From positions 1,109-31,529 of the forward strand of contig DYCH01000028.1 in the NCBI GenBank assembly GCA_019418235.1: DNA of 30,421 bases, read 5' to 3'. The stretch's first letter is position 1, and the number at the start of each line of letters is the position of its first letter. Below the pieces are notes generated by a model that was given only the letters and a program-made list of their open reading frames with translations, did not search any database and was not told the origin of the DNA. The translations under genes were made by a program, and so were the position numbers. The stretch is from Sutterella sp. Lineage in GTDB: Bacteria > Pseudomonadota > Gammaproteobacteria > Burkholderiales > Burkholderiaceae_F. This document shows positions 23,407 through 30,421 of this stretch, piece after piece.

Positions 23407-24768
23407 ATGCTAGCTCTCTTTGCTGTTATCGTCACCGTGATTGCGGGTTGGGCGTTGATTAAACGCTACCAAACGCACATGGTGCTCCTTTTCGCTGGCT
23501 TGGCAATTTTCCTTGCCGCTATCGCCTTAGGCGAAACCTCTTTCCTTCCGAAGGGTGTGAAGCCCTCTGGCTTTGTCGGCTTTGACGTGATGGCCCTTTT
23601 AAAGAGCATCGGTACGAAACAAAGTGCCGGGATTGGCTTCCTCATTATGACGGCCGGTGGCTTTGCCGCTTACATGGATAAGATCGGTGCTGCTCGCGCT
23701 CTTGTGAACGTTGCCGTTAAGCCGTTGGCTATGTTAAAGGCCCCGTACCTCGTGCTCGTGGGTGGTTACCTTGTCGGCCAAACGCTCGTGATGGTGATCC
23801 CGTCTGCTGCGGGTTTGGCCATGTTGCTCCTCGTTGCCTTATTCCCGATTCTTCGTGGTGTGGGCGTTTCTGCCGCTGCTGCCTCTGCCGTTATTGGTAC
23901 GTCTGCCGGTATGACCTTGGGACCAGCCGCAGGGACTGCTAACCTTGCTGCTAAGACCGCTGGCCTTGATCCGATTATCTACTTCGTTCAATGCCAATTG
24001 CCGGTTGCTATCCCCACGCTTATCGCCGTTTGTATTTGCCACTACTTCGTGCAAAAGTACTACGACAACAAAAACGATGATGTCTACGCTGAAACCACGG
24101 AAGCCAAGAAGACCGAAGCTCCCGAAGTGCCGGTTTGGTACGCTATTTTCCCGTGGTTGCCCGTCGTTTTGATGATCGTTTTCAGTAAGCTTGTTGTGAC
24201 GAGCATCAAGATTGATACGGTAGCCGCATTGCTTCTCGTTTGGATTTTGGTTGTCATCGTTGAATTGATTCGCTTGCGCGATCCCAAGCGTGTGCTCAAG
24301 GACGCCGTCACGTTCTTCCAAGCCATGGGTAAGATGTTTGCCGGTATCGTCTCCTTGATCATTTGCGCAGAATTCTTCGCTAATGCTCTTAAGGTCTCAG
24401 GCCTTATCACGATGCTCATCGACTCCGCTCAAGGTGTGGGCGCCGGTATGAACTTCATGACGATCATCTTGACGTCCATCGTCGGTTTGGTCACGTTCTT
24501 GACGGGTTCTGGTGTGGGCGCTTACTCGAGCTTTGCTGCTCTTGCTCCTGATGTTGCTGCCGGTCTCGGTGGTACGGTGACGTCGCTCGTGACGCCGATG
24601 CAATTTGCTTCCGGTATGTTGCGTGCCATGAGCCCGGTTGCCGGTGTGATCATCGCCGTTGCCGGTGCTGCAGGTGTCTCTCCGATGGCAATCGTTCGTC
24701 GTACGGCAGTCCCGATGTTAGTCGGTATGGTCGTAACCATCATCGCTAACGCCATCTTCTTGGGTTAA
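23407..24768 (+). CDS. dcuC: DcuC-family C4-dicarboxylate transporter
   Basis: A 453-residue inner-membrane carrier with about 12 hydrophobic segments and a hydrophilic loop near residue 220 (YDNKNDDVYAETTEAKK). Segments such as GFLIMTAGGFAAYMDKIG, SAVIGTSAGMTLGPAAGTANL and the glycine-rich FLTGSGVGAYSSF region are typical of the DcuC family, which exchanges or exports fumarate, succinate, malate and aspartate in anaerobes. CGGAG lies before the ATG. Second gene of the lyase operon; it may import the lyase substrate or export succinate/fumarate derived from it. Confidence 0.85.
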   Translation: MLALFAVIVTVIAGWALIKRYQTHMVLLFAGLAIFLAAIALGETSFLPKGVKPSGFVGFDVMALLKSIGTKQSAGIGFLIMTAGGFAAYMDKIGAARALVNVAVKPLAMLKAPYLVLVGGYLVGQTLVMVIPSAAGLAMLLLVALFPILRGVGVSAAAASAVIGTSAGMTLGPAAGTANLAAKTAGLDPIIYFVQCQLPVAIPTLIAVCICHYFVQKYYDNKNDDVYAETTEAKKTEAPEVPVWYAIFPWLPVVLMIVFSKLVVTSIKIDTVAALLLVWILVVIVELIRLRDPKRVLKDAVTFFQAMGKMFAGIVSLIICAEFFANALKVSGLITMLIDSAQGVGAGMNFMTIILTSIVGLVTFLTGSGVGAYSSFAALAPDVAAGLGGTVTSLVTPMQFASGMLRAMSPVAGVIIAVAGAAGVSPMAIVRRTAVPMLVGMVVTIIANAIFLG

Positions 24769-24798
24769 TTATTTAACATCAACCAAAGACAAAGACTT

Positions 24799-24830
24799 CG
24801 GCCACCTCGAAAATGAGGTGGCCGTTTTTT
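24799..24830 (+). terminator. Intrinsic terminator after dcuC
   Basis: Perfect 10-bp arms CGGCCACCTC (24799-24808) and GAGGTGGCCG (24815-24824), loop of 6, then six T. Confidence 0.95.
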
Positions 24831-24927
24831 ATCAACAGGGAGAGAATCTAATTATCTTTTCGATATTCAAATAAGTTAACAAGACTCCTTAATCTGTATC
24901 CCTTCTCTCATTAATAGAGTTTGATGT

Positions 24928-26259
24928 TTATATTTTTCCCAAGCGATAAGAACGGAATTTCCCATTACCTTCCTTGATAAGCACGCCTCTGTCGACCAAC
25001 TCCCGAACGATCAGAATTGCAGTAGACTGCGAGACGTTCAGAGCCGTTTCAACATCCTTACGGGTAATGGTTTCCTGTTTTTCAAACAGGCGGACAACAA
25101 TCTCGTCCCGTCTTTCCTTGAAAGCCTCTATGCCAGGGACTCTACTCTTCACTTCTTTAACAATAGTGTGTTCACCTCTGTAATTGGTATTGGGAAGTGT
25201 GATTTTGAATGCATTATGAGTGGCTTCGATTTTAGGCTTTACCTCAAACTCGTTGTAACATTCATTGATTTTTAACATCCCTGTACCGTAAGCCTCAATG
25301 AGTCGCAATCGATAGAACACATTTGCCAGGTGCCGGTTACGGAGAATAGATACACCCAACATAAGATCATCGAAAGTAATGCCTCGCACCAGCCCACCGA
25401 TCGTCACAAATTCAATGCGATCATCAAAAATACGAATCAGTGTTGAGCCACTAATGGAATAGTCACGATGGACAATTGCATTCAATAGAGCCTCACGCAG
25501 AGCCTCGGGTGGATAATCTCTTTTGTCAATGCGGTCAAGACCCTCAAACTCTGCACGGGTATGATTGAATTTCTCTATGTAAGAGTAGGCTTCTTCCAAC
25601 TGCTCCAATAGGGATCCAGTCAACTCCTGACGATCGCGGAAAATACTTTTTTTGCTTCCGTCAAACACCGCCATTTTAATTGAGTGAGTACACTGATCTG
25701 ACAGCAACATGCCAAGATTGGAGTAAGTGCCATCCTGACTGATGAGATTTAAAGTACGTTTCTGCGCTTCACCAAACTCAACCTTTTTCTTTTTGAAATA
25801 GGCTGCAGTTTTTTCAAAGGTCAGCTGCTGATTGAGGGATCGGGCATCTTCGTAACAGTCGCCACTGGTTTCCTTAATCATATTCAAAATAGCGGTCTCT
25901 GAAGCAGGAACAGAGGATGCTCCTTGACGGACATAAACCCCTTCTGGACGCACGCCTTTGCTGTGCAGGTAATAGGGCCTGGCTGTACCGCGCTGAACAG
26001 TCAGAACCACAACGTTCTTTCCGTCTATAACTTCAACTCCACAATCAACAAACATCGTAATATCAGGACAAACAACATCACGGATCATGTTTGTCAGTCG
26101 TTGCATAGTGTCATCTACGTTTTCGACCCCAAGAACATTTCCGTCATCATTGATACCGATATATAGTTTTCCTCCGTCTGTGTTGGCAAAGGCAATGACG
26201 GCATACTTGATATCATCCAAATACTCTCGCTTGAACTCTGTGGTTTTATTTCCAATCAT
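24928..26259 (-). CDS. AlbA_2/Schlafen-domain DNA-binding protein with winged helix
   Basis: A 443-residue protein of the widespread 'putative DNA-binding / RecG-like ATP-binding' group. The N-terminal AlbA_2 (Schlafen-type) domain covers about residues 1-115: KTTEFKREY, FANTDGGKLYIGINDDG, and YVRQGASSVPAS. A central region with PPEALREALLNAIVHRDYS and IRIFDDRIEFVTIGGL (about 240-300) matches the HATPase_c_4 part. A C-terminal winged helix-turn-helix (about 385-443) holds ITRKDVETALNVSQSTAILIVRELVDRGVL. Such proteins are mostly uncharacterised, often in accessory or defence-related loci and thought to be regulators. AAGGAG precedes the ATG. A phased repeat array covers the promoter and ribosome binding site, suggesting autorepression. 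It sits between dcuC and the gua genes without functional link. Confidence 0.85.
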   Translation of the reverse strand: MIGNKTTEFKREYLDDIKYAVIAFANTDGGKLYIGINDDGNVLGVENVDDTMQRLTNMIRDVVCPDITMFVDCGVEVIDGKNVVVLTVQRGTARPYYLHSKGVRPEGVYVRQGASSVPASETAILNMIKETSGDCYEDARSLNQQLTFEKTAAYFKKKKVEFGEAQKRTLNLISQDGTYSNLGMLLSDQCTHSIKMAVFDGSKKSIFRDRQELTGSLLEQLEEAYSYIEKFNHTRAEFEGLDRIDKRDYPPEALREALLNAIVHRDYSISGSTLIRIFDDRIEFVTIGGLVRGITFDDLMLGVSILRNRHLANVFYRLRLIEAYGTGMLKINECYNEFEVKPKIEATHNAFKITLPNTNYRGEHTIVKEVKSRVPGIEAFKERRDEIVVRLFEKQETITRKDVETALNVSQSTAILIVRELVDRGVLIKEGNGKFRSYRLGKI

Positions 26260-26270
26260 TGAGCAATCTC

Positions 26271-26323
26271 CTTGCTACTAACCACTACTAATCTTGCTAC
26301 TAATCATAATTAGTAGCAAGATT
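26271..26323. promoter_or_regulatory. Phased CTACTAA repeats with a 15-bp-arm palindrome upstream of AlbA_2 gene
   Basis: CTACTAA occurs at 26275-26281, 26285-26291 and 26297-26303 (spacing 10 and 12), and inverted as TTAGTAG at 26310-26316. The last two lie in a perfect palindrome with arms AATCTTGCTACTAAT (26290-26304) and its complement (26309-26323) around CATA. The longer unit CTTGCTACTAA is also at 26271-26281 and 26293-26303. The first copy abuts the Shine-Dalgarno; the palindrome centre holds a -10-like TATGAT on the minus strand (plus 26303-26308). Likely operator array. Confidence 0.75.
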
Positions 26324-26361
26324 AGCAAGGTGGCAAGAAGTATTTGTAGATTTTCGAAAGA

Positions 26362-26401
26362 AAGAAAAAAAGGTTGAAACCAAATTAATGATCTCAACCT
26401 T
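26362..26401 (-). terminator. Intrinsic terminator after the short GMP synthase gene
   Basis: Arms 26370-26381 and 26390-26401 give a 12-bp stem in the leftward RNA (two G-U pairs) with an 8-base loop, followed by a T run from the complement of 26364-26369. Confidence 0.82.
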
Positions 26402-26435
26402 CCCTTTAATCAGAACAGTGATTAGCTAATTCTGC

Positions 26436-27416
26436 TTATTCCCATTCGATCGTGCCCGTGGGCTTCGGCGTCAAGTCAAAGACCACACGATTAACACCTT
26501 CAACTTCGTTGGTGATACGTTGCGTGATGTGTTGCAACAAAGCAAACGGGACATCTTCAACCGTAGCGGTCATGGCGTCAACAGTGTTGACGGCACGAAT
26601 GATCACAGGCCAAGCGTCCGTGCGCTTGTTGTCCTTCACGCCAACGCTCTTGAAGTCCGGGATAGCCGTAAAGTATTGCCAAACCTTGCCTTCCAAACCG
26701 TTCTTAGCGAATTCTTCACGCAAAATAGCGTCAGATTCACGAACAGCTTCCAAACGGTCACGCGTGATAGCGCCCAAGCAACGAACACCAAGACCCGGAC
26801 CCGGGAACGGTTGACGATAAACCATGCCATCGGGCAAACCGAGGGTCTTACCGACCATACGGACTTCGTCCTTAAAGAGCAATTGCAACGGTTCAACCAA
26901 ACCGAATTGGAGGTCTTCAGGCAAGCCACCGACGTTGTGGTGAGCCTTCACACCATGACTTTCCAAAATGTCCGGATAAATCGTGCCTTGAGCCAAGAAT
27001 TCAATGCCTTCTTGCTTACGAGCTTCCTCTTCGAAAACGCGGATGAATTCAGCACCAATCACCTTACGCTTGGTTTCAGGATCAGCAACACCGGCCAACT
27101 TATCCAAGAAGCGGTCAACGGCGTCAACATAAACCAAGTTAGCGTTCATTTGGTTACGGAAGACTTCAACCACTTGTTCCGGTTCACCCTTGCGCAACAA
27201 ACCGTGGTTCACGTGCACGCAAACCAATTGTTGGCCAATGGCCTTAATCAACAAAGCAGCAACCACAGAAGAGTCAACACCGCCAGACAAAGCAAGCAAA
27301 ACCTTCTTGTCACCGACTTGTTCACGGATCAACTTCACTTGTTCTTCAATGAAAGCCGTCGCCAACGCTTCATTGTTGATGCGTTGCATGCTTTCGGGAC
27401 GAACGATAGTGGACAT
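26436..27416 (-). CDS. Stand-alone GMP synthase ATP-pyrophosphatase subunit (no glutaminase domain)
   Basis: A 326-residue protein matching only the synthetase half of GuaA. The pyrophosphatase loop LALSGGVDSS is at residues 42-50, followed by HHNVGGLPEDL, the PFPGPGLGV segment and the dimerisation domain ending in TPKPTGTIEWE. All core motifs are intact, so it should adenylate XMP and aminate it using ammonia, or with a separate glutaminase partner. It begins with about 30 residues unrelated to a GATase. It is clearly diverged from the complete GuaA next to it, so it is not a recent partial duplication. AGGAG lies 9 bases before the ATG. It has its own candidate promoter, leader hairpin and terminator. 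Confidence 0.88.
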   Translation of the reverse strand: MSTIVRPESMQRINNEALATAFIEEQVKLIREQVGDKKVLLALSGGVDSSVVAALLIKAIGQQLVCVHVNHGLLRKGEPEQVVEVFRNQMNANLVYVDAVDRFLDKLAGVADPETKRKVIGAEFIRVFEEEARKQEGIEFLAQGTIYPDILESHGVKAHHNVGGLPEDLQFGLVEPLQLLFKDEVRMVGKTLGLPDGMVYRQPFPGPGLGVRCLGAITRDRLEAVRESDAILREEFAKNGLEGKVWQYFTAIPDFKSVGVKDNKRTDAWPVIIRAVNTVDAMTATVEDVPFALLQHITQRITNEVEGVNRVVFDLTPKPTGTIEWE

Positions 27417-27454
27417 CGGAATACTCCTAACAAATTAAAAGAAAACTTCCCATA

Positions 27455-27483
27455 TCCTCATAAATCACTAGGGTTTACGAGGA
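27455..27483 (-). promoter_or_regulatory. Leader hairpin of the short GMP synthase gene
   Basis: Arms TCCTCATAAA (27455-27464) and TTTACGAGGA (27474-27483) form a 10-bp stem with one G-U pair in the leftward RNA and a 9-base loop. It lies in the presumed 5' leader, about 40-70 bases before the start codon. It does not match a riboswitch class that I recognise. Confidence 0.4.
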
Positions 27484-27501
27484 AATATATCTAACCTTTC
27501 G

Positions 27502-27507
27502 ATTATA
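27502..27507 (-). promoter_or_regulatory. Candidate -10 element of the short GMP synthase gene
   Basis: A perfect TATAAT on the minus strand. The hexamer 17 bases upstream (TTTTTC) is a poor -35 and overlaps the T run of the guaA terminator, so the promoter is tentative. Confidence 0.4.
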
Positions 27508-27521
27508 ACAAGAGACGAAAT

Positions 27522-27567
27522 CTTGAAAAAGAAAAGGTCACAGATTTTTTTCAATCTGGAACCTTTT
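27522..27567 (-). terminator. Intrinsic terminator after guaA
   Basis: Arms 27532-27546 and 27553-27567 form a 15-position stem with 13 pairs (two internal mismatches) and a 6-base loop, followed on the minus strand by TTTTCTTTTTC-like T-rich sequence. Confidence 0.75.
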
Positions 27568-27601
27568 TCTTTAACTCATTGGGCCCAAAGGCACAAAAAG
27601 A

Positions 27602-29167
27602 TTATTCCCACTCAATCGTGGCAGGCGGTTTACCGCTGATGTCATAAACCACACGGTTAATGCCACGGACTTCATTGATGATGCGGTTAGAAACCTTGCC
27701 TAAGAGTTCATAGGGCAAATGAGACCAGTGAGCCGTCATGAAGTCAGACGTTTCAACGCAACGTAAGCTCACAACCCATTCATAGGTGCGGCCGTCGCCC
27801 ATAACGCCCACGCTCTTAACCGGCATAAAGACCACGAAGGCTTGGCTTACCTTGTCATAAAGACCAGCTTCACGCAATTCTTCAATAAAGATCGCATCGG
27901 CTTCACGCAAAAGGTCAGCGTATTCCTTTTTGACTTCACCCAAAATACGCACACCCAAACCCGGACCCGGGAACGGATGACGGTAAACCATTTCAGCGGG
28001 CAACCCTAACGTGATACCCAATTCACGGACTTCGTCCTTGAACAAATCACGCAACGGCTCTAAGAGCTTCAAGTGCAACGTTTCAGGCAAACCACCCACA
28101 TTGTGGTGGCTCTTAATGGTCTTAGCCTTCTTCGTCTTGGCACCGGCCGATTCAATCACATCAGGATAAATCGTGCCTTGGGCAAGCCACTTGGCTTGCG
28201 TTAACTTACCGGCTTCTTCTTGGAAGATTTCCACGAATTCGCGACCGATGATCTTGCGCTTTTGTTCAGGATCATTCACCCCTTCCAAAGCCTTCAAGAA
28301 ACGCGTTTCTGCGTCAACCACGATCAACTTCAAGCCCATGTTCTTTTGGAACGTTTCTTCGACTTGTTGGCGTTCGTTCTTACGCAAAAGACCGGTATCA
28401 ACGAAAACGCAAGTAAGCTGATCGCCAATGGCTTCATGAATCAAAGCGGCAGCAACCGAGGAGTCAACGCCACCGGAGAGGCCCAAAATAACTTCTTCTT
28501 CGCCCACTTCTTCACGAATCTTTGCGATGGCTTCTTTGGCATAGTCACCCATGATCCAAGAAGGTTCAGCCTTACAAATATCGAGAACGAAGCGATTTAA
28601 AAGATCGCGACCCTTGACGGTGTGCGTAACTTCCGGGTGGAATTGCACGGCATAAAATCCGCGCTTTTCATCGCACATCCCGGCAATGGGGCAAGAGGGC
28701 GTGGAGCACATCACTTCAAATCCGGGCGGGATTTGCGTGACCTTATCACCGTGGCTCATCCAAACCTTGAGGATGGAGTCGCCTTCTTCGTTTTTAAAAT
28801 CTTCAATACCGTCAAACAAACGGTTATTGGCGTGAGACTTCACTTCAGCGTAGCCGAATTCTCGCTTACCAATATTTTCAACCTTGCCACCCAATTGTTG
28901 AGCCATGGTTTGCATACCGTAGCAGATCCCCAAAACAGGAACACCGGCTGAGAAAACGGCTTCGCTTGCTTGGTCATTATTTTCTTCGTAGGCACTCATG
29001 TGAGAACCCGACAAAATAATGCCTTTGGGGTTAAATTCGCGAATAAATTCTTCGCTGACATCGTTGGGACAAACTTCGCAGTACACGTGAGCTTCGCGCA
29101 CGCGACGTGCGATCAACTGCGTGACTTGAGAGCCGAAGTCAAGGATGAGAATACGATCATGAGCCAT
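27602..29167 (-). CDS. guaA: GMP synthase (glutamine-hydrolysing)
   Basis: Converts XMP to GMP with ATP and glutamine, the last step of guanine nucleotide synthesis. The 521-residue product is complete: an N-terminal class I glutamine amidotransferase with the nucleophile Cys in GICYGMQ near residue 84 and its His-Glu partners in FHPEVTHT near 179, then the ATP-pyrophosphatase with LGLSGGVDSS near 230, HHNVGGLPETL, PFPGPGLGV, and the dimerisation domain ending in GKPPATIEWE. AAAGG lies about 11 bases before the ATG. It follows guaB, with a terminator-like hairpin between, the usual guaB-guaA order. Confidence 0.97.
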   Translation of the reverse strand: MAHDRILILDFGSQVTQLIARRVREAHVYCEVCPNDVSEEFIREFNPKGIILSGSHMSAYEENNDQASEAVFSAGVPVLGICYGMQTMAQQLGGKVENIGKREFGYAEVKSHANNRLFDGIEDFKNEEGDSILKVWMSHGDKVTQIPPGFEVMCSTPSCPIAGMCDEKRGFYAVQFHPEVTHTVKGRDLLNRFVLDICKAEPSWIMGDYAKEAIAKIREEVGEEEVILGLSGGVDSSVAAALIHEAIGDQLTCVFVDTGLLRKNERQQVEETFQKNMGLKLIVVDAETRFLKALEGVNDPEQKRKIIGREFVEIFQEEAGKLTQAKWLAQGTIYPDVIESAGAKTKKAKTIKSHHNVGGLPETLHLKLLEPLRDLFKDEVRELGITLGLPAEMVYRHPFPGPGLGVRILGEVKKEYADLLREADAIFIEELREAGLYDKVSQAFVVFMPVKSVGVMGDGRTYEWVVSLRCVETSDFMTAHWSHLPYELLGKVSNRIINEVRGINRVVYDISGKPPATIEWE

Positions 29168-29198
29168 GATTTTTTGGCCTTTCTATGTGGTTAAAACC

Positions 29199-29230
29199 AG
29201 AAAAAGCGCGAAATGTTTCGCGCTTTTTCT
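29199..29230 (-). terminator. Terminator-like hairpin between guaB and guaA
   Basis: Perfect 15-base arms (29199-29213 and 29216-29230, core AGCGCGAAA/TTTCGCGCT) with a 2-base centre; the T run on the minus strand is the outer arm itself. It should end or attenuate guaB transcription before guaA, so guaA may depend on read-through. Confidence 0.8.
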
Positions 29231-29243
29231 TAACTAATCAAGA

Positions 29244-30421
29244 TTAGTGTTCTTGACGGTAGTTCGGAGCTTCCTTCGTGATACGGACGTCATGGACGTG
29301 AGATTCACGCCAGCCGGCGGCCGTGATTTCGACGAATTCAGCACGATTGCGCATTTCGTCAATCGTAGCACAACCGCAGTAGCCCATGGAAGAGCGCAAG
29401 CCACCGATCATTTGATAAACGATTTGAGCGAGCGGACCCTTGTACGGAACCATACCTTCAATACCTTCCGGAACGAACTTGTCGATGTTGCCGGAATTGT
29501 TGTCTTGGAAGTAGCGGTCAGCAGAACCCTTGGTCATAGCGCCAAGGCTACCCATGCCGCGGTAGCTCTTGAAGGAGCGACCTTGGTAGAGAACCACTTC
29601 ACCCGGAGCTTCATCGGTACCGGCGAACATACCACCCATCATCACGGCATTGGCACCGGCTGCGATAGCCTTAGCAATGTCACCAGAGAAGCGGATACCG
29701 CCGTCAGCGATCAACGGAACGCCCGTGTCCTTCAATGCGTCAGCAACCGTAGCAACGGCCGTGATTTGCGGAACACCGACACCGGCAACGATACGGGTCG
29801 TACAAATAGAACCCGGGCCGATACCGACCTTAACGCCATCAGCACCGCGATCAACCAAAGCCAAAGCGGCTTCAGGCGTAGCGATGTTACCACCGATCAC
29901 TTGCAAGTCGGGGTAGTTCTTCTTAACCCATTCAACGCGATCGAGCACGCCCTTGGAGTGGCCGTGAGCCGTGTCAACCACGATCACGTCAACACCGGCG
30001 TTGACCAACAATTCAATACGTTCTTCCGTACCGGCACCAACGCCAACAGCAGCACCAGCCAACAAGCGACCATGAGAGTCCTTAGCAGCATTGGGGTGCA
30101 AACCGGCCTTGATGATATCCTTAACTGTCATCAAACCAGAGAGGTTGAAGTCAGCGTCAACAACCAACACGCGTTCAACGCGGTGTTCGTGCATCAAGCG
30201 CTTGGCATCGTCCAAGCTTGCACCTTCGCGAACCGTAACCAAGCGTTCAGCCGGCGTCATGATTTGAGAAACAGGGATGTCCATGCGCGTTTCAAAGCGC
30301 AAGTCACGAGAGGTGACCATACCCAAAACCTTGCGGCCGTCAACCACCGGAAGACCGGAGATGTGACGTTCACGGCTAACACGCAACACTTCGCCAACGG
30401 TCATGCCAGGCGTAACAGTGA
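29244..30421 (-). CDS. guaB: Inosine-5'-monophosphate dehydrogenase (N-terminus beyond the window)
   Basis: Oxidises IMP to XMP with NAD+, the committed step to GMP. About 392 of the usual 487 residues are visible; the frame runs open through the right edge, and the ATG at 30402-30404 is internal. Seen in order: the CBS pair (HISGLPVVDGRKVLGMVTSRDL and EHRVERVLVVDADFNLSGLMTVKDI), the NAD/IMP barrel with DTAHGHS and GGNIATPEAA, the catalytic Cys loop GIGPGSICTTRIVAG, ADGGIRFSGDI, the flap, and the GGLRSSMGYCG C-terminal segment. The missing part is the first strand region and start of the first CBS domain. Confidence 0.96.
   Translation of the reverse strand, partial: TVTPGMTVGEVLRVSRERHISGLPVVDGRKVLGMVTSRDLRFETRMDIPVSQIMTPAERLVTVREGASLDDAKRLMHEHRVERVLVVDADFNLSGLMTVKDIIKAGLHPNAAKDSHGRLLAGAAVGVGAGTEERIELLVNAGVDVIVVDTAHGHSKGVLDRVEWVKKNYPDLQVIGGNIATPEAALALVDRGADGVKVGIGPGSICTTRIVAGVGVPQITAVATVADALKDTGVPLIADGGIRFSGDIAKAIAAGANAVMMGGMFAGTDEAPGEVVLYQGRSFKSYRGMGSLGAMTKGSADRYFQDNNSGNIDKFVPEGIEGMVPYKGPLAQIVYQMIGGLRSSMGYCGCATIDEMRNRAEFVEITAAGWRESHVHDVRITKEAPNYRQEH

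Noticed and set aside
26271..26323. CTTGCTACTAA repeats as a CRISPR or transposon end
   Set aside because: Units are about 11 bases with 10-12 base phasing and no spacers, and there is no transposase nearby; an operator array fits better.
26520..27494. A 324-codon plus-strand open frame antisense to the short GMP synthase
   Set aside because: It mirrors the codon bias of the real minus-strand gene. Similar long antisense frames occur opposite guaA and other genes, and it has no start signal.
27602..29167. The idea that the short GMP synthase is a fragment of guaA made by a frameshift or assembly duplication
   Set aside because: The two synthetase domains differ at many positions and are separated by a terminator, so they are distinct genes.

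Overview
The window looks like chromosome from an anaerobic or facultative betaproteobacterium, most likely Sutterellaceae (Sutterella/Parasutterella-like, gut-associated). This is inferred from gene content and protein style: class III ribonucleotide reductase, a DcuC-type C4-dicarboxylate carrier, an RlhA-type U32 protein, CcmC/CcmD and tandem long-chain acyl-CoA synthetases, all at moderate GC. No taxonomic marker gene is present, so the assignment is tentative. Nearly all of the sequence is ordinary, densely packed genes. I see no rRNA, tRNA, CRISPR array, insertion sequence or prophage.

Layout. 1-96: tail of an unidentified gene. 163-1635: divergent nicotinamidase (pncA) and an MBL-fold hydrolase. 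1642-4643 (minus): anaerobic ribonucleotide reductase operon, with nrdD, a separate 57-residue protein carrying the glycyl-radical motif, an intrinsic terminator, then nrdG. Its promoter at 4835-4863 is covered by two NrdR boxes. 4644-5351: the only long gene-free stretch. 5352-9170 (plus): two paralogous long-chain acyl-CoA synthetases, each with its own terminator. 9237-12668 (plus): TatD nuclease, a secreted ankyrin protein and an RlhA-like U32 protein, tightly coupled. 12901-13826 (minus): an isolated ccmC-ccmD pair. 13939-18265: a NarL-type response regulator converging, with a 2-base gap, on the overlapping run tadA - ldcA - hybrid histidine kinase. 18365-20651: a small secreted protein, an M20 amidohydrolase and a periplasmic BOF/YgiW protein. 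20786-24768: a LysR regulator divergent from an argininosuccinate-lyase-like enzyme and dcuC, with a perfect 14-bp-arm inverted repeat between them. 24928-26259 (minus): an AlbA_2/Schlafen-type DNA-binding protein with a phased repeat array over its promoter and ribosome binding site. 26436-30421 (minus): purine genes guaB (cut by the window end), guaA, and a second GMP synthase lacking the glutaminase domain.

Together the genes describe anaerobic nucleotide supply (NrdD/NrdG, GuaB/GuaA), fatty-acid activation, RNA modification (TadA, RlhA), and a probable fumarate-yielding catabolic module (LysR, lyase, DcuC). The best leads for something less described are the split NrdD, the stand-alone synthetase-only GuaA next to a complete GuaA, the AlbA_2 gene with its CTACTAA array, the palindrome in the lyase/LysR intergenic region, and the orphan terminator in the nrdD-acyl-CoA synthetase gap.
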